From Companilactobacillus kimchii DSM 13961 = JCM 10707 (lineage in GTDB: Bacteria > Bacillota > Bacilli > Lactobacillales > Lactobacillaceae): a DNA stretch of 64,000 bases. Location of the stretch: positions 25,157 to 89,156 of the forward strand of contig NZ_AZDH01000019.1 in NCBI RefSeq assembly GCF_001435445.1, read 5' to 3'. The position numbers and the translations under genes are program-made. Numbering within the stretch: the stretch's first letter is position 1; the number at the start of each line of letters is the position of its first letter. Shown in pieces: positions 9,298-15,659 of the stretch. The notes beneath the pieces were generated by a model. The model had not been told where the DNA came from and made no database searches. It was given only the letters and a program-made list of their open reading frames with translations.

Positions 9298-10278
9298 ATG
9301 TCTGATGTATTTAAATTAAGTATCGTCGTTCCATGTTATAACGAAGAAGAAGTTTTGCATGAAACTACTAAAGAATTAACTGCTATTCTCCAAAGTTTAG
9401 TGACTGATAATAAAATTTCTAAAGATAGTAAAATTGTTTTCGTAGACGATGGTAGTAAAGATAAGACTTGGTCTTTGATTTCCGAGTTTTCTAAAGAACA
9501 TTCTTTCGTTTCAGGTGTTAAGTTGAGTCGTAATTTTGGACACCAAGGTGCGTTATTGGCTGGCGTAACGACAGCTTCGAAAGATTCTGATGCCGTCATA
9601 ACGATAGATGCTGATTTGCAAGATGATGTTAATGCTATTCCAAAGATGGTTGATGAGTACTTGAATGGTGCCGAAGTTGTTTATGGAGTGAGAAATAATC
9701 GTGATACCGATACTGCTTTTAAGCGTGGAACAGCAGAAATGTTTTATCGTTTCATGGGCTTCTTGGGTGTTAATTTGGTGCCTGATTCAGCCGATTATCG
9801 TTTGATGAGTCAACGTGCCTGTCAAGTTCTATTGAGTTATCGAGAACGAAACTTGTTTTTACGTGGAATTGTTCCGTTGGTTGGATTCAAATCGGCTAAA
9901 GTTTATTATGCTCGTAAGGAACGTTTTGCTGGTGAATCTAAGTATCCGTTAAAGAAAATGATTAAGTTCGCTATGGATGGAATTACTTCATTTTCAATTG
10001 TTCCAATTAAGATGATCATGGGTCTAGGTTTCTTCATCGTATTGATTAGTATCGTACTATTGATTTATAGTTTGGTTCAAAAAATCAATGGCAACGTGGT
10101 CAATGGTTGGTCTTCACTAATGATATCTATTTGGGCACTTGGTGGTGTACAATTGATTAGTATTAGTGTGATCGGTGAATATGTTGGTAAAATTTTCAGT
10201 GAAGTTAAACAACGTCCAAGATTTACCATTGAAAGAGATATTTATACTGAAAAAACACAAGAAGAAAATAAGAGGTAA
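9298..10278 (+). CDS. GT2 polyprenyl-phosphate glycosyltransferase (GtrB/CsbB-like)
   Basis: A 326-aa enzyme expected to load a sugar from a nucleotide donor onto undecaprenyl phosphate. The N-terminal GT-A domain has VPCYNEE (11-17), FVDDGS (48-53), LSRNFGHQGALLAG and IDADLQDD with the metal-binding DAD at 104-106. Two C-terminal transmembrane helices (about 235-260 and 270-295) are the arrangement of the DPM1/GtrB/CsbB group. The ATG follows the stop of the GT-C gene with no gap and GGGAGA supplies the RBS. The GtrA-like flippase usual in three-component systems is absent here. Confidence 0.9.
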   Translation: MSDVFKLSIVVPCYNEEEVLHETTKELTAILQSLVTDNKISKDSKIVFVDDGSKDKTWSLISEFSKEHSFVSGVKLSRNFGHQGALLAGVTTASKDSDAVITIDADLQDDVNAIPKMVDEYLNGAEVVYGVRNNRDTDTAFKRGTAEMFYRFMGFLGVNLVPDSADYRLMSQRACQVLLSYRERNLFLRGIVPLVGFKSAKVYYARKERFAGESKYPLKKMIKFAMDGITSFSIVPIKMIMGLGFFIVLISIVLLIYSLVQKINGNVVNGWSSLMISIWALGGVQLISISVIGEYVGKIFSEVKQRPRFTIERDIYTEKTQEENKR

Positions 10279-10283
10279 CGCCT

Positions 10284-10718
10284 ATGAATGCCGCACAAAA
10301 AAGAGCCATGCAATATGGTAATTTAATTAATAATACTGTTAATACAATTCAAGAAGAACAAGATAAGTTGAATCCAGAGTTCGAAAAGATCCGTGGTGCA
10401 TTAGATCGTAGTAAAGTCGATCAATTGGATAGTGTTGAATATACTAAGATTCAAAAGAATTTTGCTGATGGTACAAAGAAGTATCAAGAAACTTTGGCTA
10501 AATTAGAAAAGGGTAAAGCTCCTGCAAGATTGATGGGAACACATATTACTTTGGTTTCAGCCTTTAGAAAATATGTTGAAGCTTGTGCTGATATGACTGA
10601 AAGTATTGGTGATGATAAGAACATCGATCGTCATAAGTTTGATGAATCAGAAAAAGGCCAAGACGAAGCTATGGATAAATTTTCAAAATTAATTCAAAAG
10701 TTAACTAATTTGGCTTAA
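10284..10718 (+). CDS. Small helical hypothetical protein
   Basis: A 144-aa charged, cytosolic protein that I do not recognise. It has no signal peptide, membrane segment or cysteine cluster. The composition (many Lys, Glu, Asp, Gln) and heptad-like spacing in residues 15-85 and 115-144 suggest a mostly helical, possibly coiled-coil protein. AGAGG (10271-10275) overlaps the stop of the GT2 gene, and the SprT-like gene begins one base after its stop, so it sits in the middle of a tightly packed operon. The reading frame is supported by spacing, RBS and codon use like its neighbours. Confidence 0.75.
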   Translation: MNAAQKRAMQYGNLINNTVNTIQEEQDKLNPEFEKIRGALDRSKVDQLDSVEYTKIQKNFADGTKKYQETLAKLEKGKAPARLMGTHITLVSAFRKYVEACADMTESIGDDKNIDRHKFDESEKGQDEAMDKFSKLIQKLTNLA

Positions 10719-10719
10719 T

Positions 10720-11175
10720 ATGAATAATTCAGATTTAAATGAATTAGTAAAAAAGGTTTCCCAAGAATACTTTGGGAAACCTTTTATTCATCGAGCATAT
10801 TTTAATAGTCGTCTCAAAACAACGGGTGGACGTTTTCACTTGAAAGATCGAAACATCGATATTAATCCTAAAATTTACCAGCAATTTGGGTACGACACTT
10901 TGGTTGGCGTTATTAAGCATGAGTTGTGTCACTATCATCTTTATAATGATGGATTGCCAGCTCAGCATCGTGATCGTAGTTTCAAAATCCTTTTAAAACA
11001 AGTTGATGGATTGAGATATTCACCTATTCAAAGCCAAGCGAAGAAGAAGACTTATCACCTTTATCAGTGCGTTAAATGTCAGACGCAATATATCCGTGTC
11101 AGAAGAATCGATACTAAGAGGTTTGTTTGTGGTAAATGCCATGGGAGACTTGAGTATTTAAGAGATATTAAATAA
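10720..11175 (+). CDS. SprT-like zinc metalloprotein
   Basis: A 151-aa SprT-family protein. KHELCH (HExxH at 67-71) gives two zinc ligands and the catalytic Glu of a zincin-like domain. A C-terminal zinc ribbon follows with cysteine pairs at 117/120 and 137/140. Eukaryotic relatives (Spartan) proteolyse DNA-protein crosslinks; bacterial members are mostly uncharacterised, so function here is only a family guess. The start is one base after the preceding stop and has no clear RBS, which points to translational coupling. A tRNA-Leu gene follows on its own promoter. Confidence 0.9.
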   Translation: MNNSDLNELVKKVSQEYFGKPFIHRAYFNSRLKTTGGRFHLKDRNIDINPKIYQQFGYDTLVGVIKHELCHYHLYNDGLPAQHRDRSFKILLKQVDGLRYSPIQSQAKKKTYHLYQCVKCQTQYIRVRRIDTKRFVCGKCHGRLEYLRDIK

Positions 11176-11180
11176 TAATC

Positions 11181-11209
11181 TTGATAATTTTTTTGATTAT
11201 ATGTATAAT
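11181..11209 (+). promoter_or_regulatory. Promoter of tRNA-Leu
   Basis: TTGATA (11181-11186) and TATAAT (11204-11209) are separated by exactly 17 nt and lie 15 nt before the tRNA. This is close to a perfect housekeeping-sigma promoter, as expected for a stable RNA gene. Confidence 0.88.
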
Positions 11210-11223
11210 ATTCTCTGTTGCAT

Positions 11224-11309
11224 GCGGGTATGGCGGAATTGGCAGACGCGCAAGACTAAGGATCTTGTGGAGAATTATCTCCGTGGAAGTTCGAATCTTC
11301 TTACCCGCA
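11224..11309 (+). tRNA. tRNA-Leu (anticodon AAG)
   Basis: The acceptor stem GCGGGTA (11224-11230) pairs with TACCCGC (11302-11308), with discriminator A at 11309. The anticodon stem CAAGA/TCTTG encloses loop CTAAGGA, giving anticodon AAG. The long variable arm (GGAGAATTATCTCC) marks a class II tRNA such as leucine. The T-arm has TTCGAAT. CCA is not encoded and must be added. Confidence 0.96.
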
Positions 11310-11316
11310 CTACTAA

Positions 11317-11350
11317 AGTAGTTGGACGATTGTCCGGCTGCTTTTTTTGT
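11317..11350 (+). terminator. Terminator of tRNA-Leu
   Basis: An 11-bp stem including G-U pairs (AGTAGTTGGAC with GTCCGGCTGCT) around loop GATT, followed by seven T. Confidence 0.9.
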
Positions 11351-11371
11351 TTCTTCGGTGCAAAAAGTGTG

Positions 11372-11418
11372 CAAAAAAATATCTGGCCAGATAATTAAAA
11401 TGGTCAGATGTTTTTTTA
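11372..11418. terminator. Bidirectional hairpin terminator downstream of the dus gene
   Basis: ATCTGGCCA (11381-11389) pairs with TGGTCAGAT (11401-11409), with A-runs on the left and T-runs on the right. On the minus strand it ends the dihydrouridine synthase transcript. Confidence 0.78.
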
Positions 11419-12405
11419 TTTATTTTGAAAGTCATCTAAAATTTGACGAACCTCATCAGTTGATTTAGCATTCATCATTTCATTACGTAAATTAGTAGCT
11501 CCTAATTCTGGACGAGCATAAATCTTAAAGAAACGTTTCAATGATGGAAAACGTGGTAGATCGTAATGTTGAGAAAAATCATCAAAAAGATTTAACTGTA
11601 AACGAAGAAGATTTAATAATTCGTCTAGAGAATGTTCTTGTGGATTTTTTTCAAAGGCAAATGGATTAGCAAAAACACCACGACCAATCATTATTCCATC
11701 GAGTCCAGGATGTTTTTTGGCCAAATCGACGCCTGCTTGAAAATCTGGAATATCACCATTGACTTGTAATAGGGTGTCAGGTGAAATTTCATCACGCATT
11801 TTTATCAAATCATCAATAACCTCAAAATGAGCCGGAACTTTACTCATTTCCATCTTTGTTCTTAAATGAACGGTCAAAAGCTCAACGTGTTGATCAAGTA
11901 GATGGGGAATCCATTCTTTATATTCTGTTAGTTTACTATAGCCTAAGCGGGTTTTAATGCTGACAGACAATCCGGAGTTTTTGGCTGCCGTGACGATACC
12001 ATCGACTTTTTCAGGGTTACGAATCAAGAAAGTACCTCCATGATTCTTAATGACTGTTTTATCAGGGCAACCGGTATTAATATCGATAGCTTTAAAACCT
12101 TTATCTTTTAAAGCAAGAGCAGCACTTTCAAAGTCTTCAGGAACATCACCCCAAAGTTGAACTACGGGATAGGTTTTTTCACGAGGATCAATATACAAAC
12201 GACCGTCAACTGGAAATTTAGTAGTAGGGTCAGTGATTCCTTTAGCATAGACAAATTCACTGAAAAAAGTGTCCGGTGCACTGGCATGAGCAATGACTTG
12301 TCTGAAAACGGTATTACTAACTGCTTCCATCGGTGCCATTGAGAAGAAAGGACGTTTTTCTTCTTTAGCTTGATTAGCTATTTGTGACCAAAATGTTTTT
12401 GTCAC
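11416..12405 (-). CDS. tRNA-dihydrouridine synthase
   Basis: A 329-aa flavoenzyme that reduces specific uridines of tRNA D-loops to dihydrouridine using FMN and NADPH. An N-terminal TIM barrel carries MAPMEAVSNTVFR, the catalytic-cysteine block DINTGCPDKTV (Cys113), SIKTRLGY, LLTVHLRTK, LQVNGDI and GIMIGRGVFANP, which fit the Dus family. Members of this subgroup are often annotated only as Dus family proteins, so the uridine position is not assigned. The start is GTG 12405 with a perfect AAGGAGG eight bases upstream on the minus strand. It is a single gene with its own terminator, facing tRNA-Leu. Confidence 0.93.
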   Translation of the reverse strand: MTKTFWSQIANQAKEEKRPFFSMAPMEAVSNTVFRQVIAHASAPDTFFSEFVYAKGITDPTTKFPVDGRLYIDPREKTYPVVQLWGDVPEDFESAALALKDKGFKAIDINTGCPDKTVIKNHGGTFLIRNPEKVDGIVTAAKNSGLSVSIKTRLGYSKLTEYKEWIPHLLDQHVELLTVHLRTKMEMSKVPAHFEVIDDLIKMRDEISPDTLLQVNGDIPDFQAGVDLAKKHPGLDGIMIGRGVFANPFAFEKNPQEHSLDELLNLLRLQLNLFDDFSQHYDLPRFPSLKRFFKIYARPELGATNLRNEMMNAKSTDEVRQILDDFQNK

Positions 12406-12707
12406 GATTGGTTCCTCCTTATTAAAATCACAATATACTTATGATACTAGTTTCTGATTTAGGACGCTAATATCTAAACTTGATTGATACTGGCCTGTAG
12501 ACCAATTATTATAAATAAAAAATTAATTCGACAAAATTTTACAAAAGGAGCACTGAAAGTCTTATGCTTTATGGGTTTTAATCGAAATCTATATTAAAAT
12601 TTGTTTAGAACTTAATATATTTATTTTTAACAAATGAATATATTTATTAATGAGGTGTTATAGTAATATTGATAAATATCAATATTAGATAGATGGGAGT
12701 GTTGTTC
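12406..12707. other. Gene-free leader region upstream of the Rgg-like gene
   Basis: About 300 bp of AT-rich sequence between the divergent dus and Rgg-like genes. It holds the dus RBS at the left edge and a perfect palindrome at 12665-12686 listed separately. AAAGGAG at 12542-12548 stands before a five-codon frame (MLYGF, ATG 12564), but the gap of about 15 nt is too long and I do not call it. No convincing -10/-35 pair is seen. Confidence 0.5.
12665..12686. promoter_or_regulatory. Perfect palindrome upstream of the Rgg-like gene
   Basis: AATATTGATA (12665-12674) and TATCAATATT (12677-12686) are exact reverse complements around a 2-bp centre. It lies 22 bp before the likely TTG start, a position suited to an autoregulatory operator. 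With a 2-nt loop it is unlikely to be just an RNA hairpin. Confidence 0.5.
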
Positions 12708-13544
12708 TTGTTTCTTGGATCTATTATTTATAATAAAAGACGAGAAATGAATTTGACGCAAATAGAGCTTGCCAACGATATTTGCACTCAAAACACTATT
12801 AGTAAAATTGAGAAACACAACATAGCACCAACGGTTAACATTTTAATTAAGATATGTCTCAAATTAAATTTGTCATTAAACGATGTGTTCAGTGATTTTG
12901 CTGATAAGAATTCAGATCAAGGTGAAAGCATCTTAGATAAGATTGAAAAGGATGCTTTAATGGGTGAACTAACAGATATTGACAACAAGTTGTCTGCTTT
13001 GCAAGGAAAATTGACTAATAATGATATGAAGCAATATGAGTTGATTACTGGTGTTGTAGATTATCAAAAAAATCATATCGATAATTCACTTTTCACTTTA
13101 GATAAAGTTTTGCAACTAACTAAATCTGCGGATGATGATGTTTACACATTATTAGCCTATTTGTTTAAAGGGTTGGGTTATTTGAGTCAAGATCATATTG
13201 ATCGAGCACAATATTATTTTCAAATGATCAGCGATGCTTTAAAGGAGAGTACTGATATTCAAAATGCCAATGAATTAGAAGTACTTTTTGTCTGTAAAAC
13301 ACTTGCTAATTCTTATAATGCTATGAAACTTTATAAAAAGGCATACCAATTTAGCCGTTGTGGGCTGAATTATGCTCAAGAAAAGCATATTTCTTATTTT
13401 CTTGACGAGTTGAATTATGATGCGGCCTTGGCTGTAAAAGATAATGATGTTAAGTCGGAAGAATATGAGGATTACCTCAATCTTGCTTACTATCTGGCGA
13501 AAGCTAATCATAATGAAGCCTTATTAACTGTTATAAACCACTAA
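12708..13544 (+). CDS. Rgg/PlcR-like XRE family regulator
   Basis: A 278-aa protein with an N-terminal XRE helix-turn-helix (about residues 8-60: MNLTQIELANDI, TISKIEKHNIAPT) and a long all-helical C-terminal domain resembling the TPR-like peptide-binding fold of Rgg/PlcR regulators. Such proteins often bind short exported peptides and switch nearby genes. ATG 12693 is in frame but has no RBS; GGGAG at 12696-12700 is correctly placed for TTG 12708, so TTG is preferred. A terminator follows and the next genes are two small secreted SLAP proteins, plausible targets. No classic SHP peptide gene is adjacent. Confidence 0.75.
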   Translation: MFLGSIIYNKRREMNLTQIELANDICTQNTISKIEKHNIAPTVNILIKICLKLNLSLNDVFSDFADKNSDQGESILDKIEKDALMGELTDIDNKLSALQGKLTNNDMKQYELITGVVDYQKNHIDNSLFTLDKVLQLTKSADDDVYTLLAYLFKGLGYLSQDHIDRAQYYFQMISDALKESTDIQNANELEVLFVCKTLANSYNAMKLYKKAYQFSRCGLNYAQEKHISYFLDELNYDAALAVKDNDVKSEEYEDYLNLAYYLAKANHNEALLTVINH

Positions 13545-13570
13545 GGATATTCTTAATGGTTTATTTTTTT
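13533..13570 (+). terminator. Terminator of the Rgg-like gene
   Basis: AAACCAcTAAG pairs with CTTAaTGGTTT, overlapping the stop codon, followed by ATTTTTTT. Confidence 0.82.
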
Positions 13571-13606
13571 CTGGTATTTTTTTAAATTGTAGATGGATAT
13601 ATATTT

Positions 13607-13635
13607 TTGCAAAAAATGTTTAAACAAATTATACT
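13607..13635 (+). promoter_or_regulatory. Promoter of the first small SLAP gene, with palindrome in the spacer
   Basis: TTGCAA (13607-13612) and TATACT (13630-13635) are 17 nt apart. The spacer contains the perfect palindrome TGTTTAAACA (13617-13626), ideally placed for a repressor. The same palindrome occurs near nox/dgc and eno. Confidence 0.65.
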
Positions 13636-13670
13636 AAACTTGGTCTAAGGAGACTAAGGAAGTATAAATT

Positions 13671-14174
13671 ATGAGAAGAAAAGTGTTAGTGAGCGTTGTA
13701 GCTGCACTAATGAGCTTTGCCTTTTCAATTTTATCTATCCAAAGTGTCAAGGCTGAATCTATAACTAGTGGTAGCTATGTTGAGGTGGATACAAGTAAGG
13801 CTGAGCTTTATAATTCATTAGGCCGAAAACTTGGTATTTATGAACCAAAGAATAGTGATTGGTACCTTGGTAAAACCATTGAAATTTCTGGGAAGGATTT
13901 TTATCAAGTAGCTACGGATGAGTATTTGAGTGAAGATGATAGCTATGTCTATCACAATAGACCGGAAGTTATTACTTTAACTGAGGATTCTGATGTGCCG
14001 GTTTATAATAGCAAACTAGTTGAGAGTACTAGCGCTGCATTAGCGCCTGGAACATCTTGGTATTCAGACCGTGTTATTTATGCGTCAGGTGGAATGCCGT
14101 TCGTTCGGGTGGCAACGGATGAATACGTTGGGATGTGGTACGTCGTTCAACAAAAATTTGTCCAAAGAATCTAA
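13671..14174 (+). CDS. Small secreted two-repeat SLAP-domain protein
   Basis: A 167-aa exported protein. Residues 1-28 are a Sec signal peptide (basic MRRK, hydrophobic core, likely cut after VKA). The mature part consists of two SLAP-type repeats: one from about 45 to 95 (AELYNSLGRKLG ... FYQVATDEYLS) and one from about 115 to 160 (VPVYNSK ... FVRVATDEYVG). SLAP domains bind secondary wall polymers and usually anchor larger surface proteins, so a protein of only two repeats may be a free wall-coating or modulating factor. AAGGAAG precedes the ATG. It resembles the next SLAP gene closely in size and plan, implying local duplication. Confidence 0.85.
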   Translation: MRRKVLVSVVAALMSFAFSILSIQSVKAESITSGSYVEVDTSKAELYNSLGRKLGIYEPKNSDWYLGKTIEISGKDFYQVATDEYLSEDDSYVYHNRPEVITLTEDSDVPVYNSKLVESTSAALAPGTSWYSDRVIYASGGMPFVRVATDEYVGMWYVVQQKFVQRI

Positions 14175-14183
14175 AATCAAAGG

Positions 14184-14228
14184 AAAAGGATGCCCATTTT
14201 TATTAACGGAACATCCTTTTTTTTATAA
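14184..14228 (+). terminator. Terminator of the first small SLAP gene
   Basis: AAAAGGATG (14184-14192) pairs with CATCCTTTT (14212-14220) over a 19-nt loop, followed by TTTT. Confidence 0.75.
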
Positions 14229-14229
14229 A

Positions 14230-14508
14230 AAAATCTTATATTTTAATAATGCCTTTAGACCAACCTGGAATATCGCTTATATAAAAAAATTCATAAAAGT
14301 ATATGTCATTAGAGGTAAATATATGTTGAAAATTTTGCCGAATCCTTGTACTATTAAGTTGCCTATAAAATGCCAATAAAAAATATGGGTAAACGTGTGA
14401 ATTTAATATAGATTTATTTTATATACAAGAATCAATCTTATGTATGCTATTTTTATGCCAAAAAATAGCGGGGAAATTATTTTATTAGATATAGTGAGGA
14501 AAAATATC
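14230..14508. other. Intergenic region between the small SLAP genes
   Basis: Very AT-rich. Apart from the possible 18-aa peptide I see no stable hairpin and no clear promoter pair; TATA-like stretches near 14410-14430 could serve the second SLAP gene. Confidence 0.4.
14323..14379 (+). CDS. Possible 18-aa peptide
   Basis: A short frame, MLKILPNPCTIKLPIKCQ, starting at ATG 14323 behind AGAGGT (spacing 7 nt) in the gap between the two small SLAP genes. The peptide is basic and hydrophobic with two cysteines and no export signal. Its size and setting recall signalling peptides of Rgg systems, but no residue pattern proves this and short frames with an RBS occur by chance. It is listed because the ribosome binding site is good and the Rgg-like regulator is less than 1 kb away. 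Confidence 0.25.
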   Translation: MLKILPNPCTIKLPIKCQ

Positions 14509-15021
14509 ATGAAGAAAACAATCGCCTTTTTAGTATGTGCATTATTAGGAAGTAGTATCGCTGCAACAACTGCAATGACAGATGTTAACGCTGATTCAGT
14601 AACTAAGGGGAACTATGCAGAAGTTACACAAACTACTAATATGTATGATCAAAATGGTAATAAGACCGATACTTCCGTTCAAAAAGATAGTACATGGAAG
14701 GTAAACAAACTACAAAAAATCAATGGAAATGATTATTTCCAAGTTGCTCCTAATCAATTTTTGAGTACTAAGGATAGTTTTGCATACAAAAAACGCCAGA
14801 TGACTATTAAGGTTCAATCATCTGACGATAAAGATACAGTACGTGTTTACGATCATAATTTGAAACAAAGAACAGACGTATCACTTGCATCCGGAACTAA
14901 ATGGTACTCCGATTCTGCAATTTATACGTCTCAAGGGATGCCTTTTTTAAGAGTTGCTACAAATATGTACGTCGCCATGTTTGACGTTACTGAACAACAA
15001 TATAAAGCTTCCATCAATTAA
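14509..15021 (+). CDS. Small secreted two-repeat SLAP-domain protein (paralogue)
   Basis: A 170-aa exported protein with the same plan as the gene at 13671. It has a signal peptide (MKKTIAFLVCALLG, likely cut after VNA), then one SLAP-like repeat around NMYDQNGNKTDT ... YFQVAPNQFLS and a second around VRVYDHNLKQRT ... FLRVATNMYVA. The open frame extends upstream to 14440, but TGAGGA (14495-14500) and the signal-peptide N-terminus place the start at ATG 14509. Charge differs between the two paralogues: this one carries more Lys/Gln and the first more Asp/Glu, suggesting different wall partners. Function unknown. Confidence 0.85.
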   Translation: MKKTIAFLVCALLGSSIAATTAMTDVNADSVTKGNYAEVTQTTNMYDQNGNKTDTSVQKDSTWKVNKLQKINGNDYFQVAPNQFLSTKDSFAYKKRQMTIKVQSSDDKDTVRVYDHNLKQRTDVSLASGTKWYSDSAIYTSQGMPFLRVATNMYVAMFDVTEQQYKASIN

Positions 15022-15659
15022 TTTTAATTTTCTGTGTGTGAATTCATTAATTCAAGGTGTTTGTGGTATGCCGACCACTTACATCTTTTTTTATTTTATA
15101 TATCAATCTTATGTACACTGCCATATGTACGTTTAACTTTTATTAGATATATGAGGTGTTTCCTTATTACAAGAGATAGTGTACTATCGATTCACTTCCG
15201 TTTGGATTCACTTTTTGTAAAAAGCTTTTTCCTGAAGTGGAATAAAATTAAGAATCATAAATAAAAAGCATTAAATACAATTAAATAAATTATAAACGGA
15301 TGTAATGGTCTAGTCCTTACTGTAATAATACCCTTAACTATGGTTAATTGGTATATTCCAGTGGGGACTTTTTACTTTTTTGAGCATTATGACTAATTTT
15401 TGAAAACATTGGTAGAAATTAATTAATAATGCAAATTATTATGTACTTCGTATCGTTAAAAACTTTCATGATATAAAAATAGTTATGTAGGTTTGCAATT
15501 TAGACGAATGGTCTATTCAATATATATGCTCCAGTAAGGCCTTATTATCATTGGCTTATAAACACTTTCTTACTAAATATATAGCGATTCATATCTTTGG
15601 TATATGGATAGATTATGTCTTAATATCTGTCGTGAAATATGGAAAAGAGTGATGAAGAT
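15022..15659. other. Long gene-free region before the large SLAP protein
   Basis: About 640 bp without a convincing gene. It holds a weak terminator after the SLAP gene (GTGGT/ACCAC stem near 15060-15085, then T7), a long hairpin at 15312-15379 listed separately, and a partial echo of that hairpin near 15506-15545 (ATGGTCTA, CTCCAGTAAGGCC). No clear promoter is seen for the large surface protein. Confidence 0.5.
15312..15379 (+). ncRNA. Long structured hairpin ending in a T-run
   Basis: AGTCCTTACTG (15312-15322) pairs fully, with two G-U pairs, with CAGTGGGGACT (15359-15369). Further pairing inside (AATA.TACC with GGTA.ATT, TTAAC with GTTAA) makes a hairpin of nearly 28 bp, followed by TTTTTACTTTTTT. 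It can be a terminator or a small RNA. The 16-mer GTGGGGACTTTTTACT recurs exactly at 38502. Confidence 0.5.

Noticed and set aside
12564-12581. Five-codon peptide MLYGF upstream of the Rgg-like gene as a pheromone
   Set aside because: The ribosome binding site is too far from the ATG and the peptide is too short to be a precursor.
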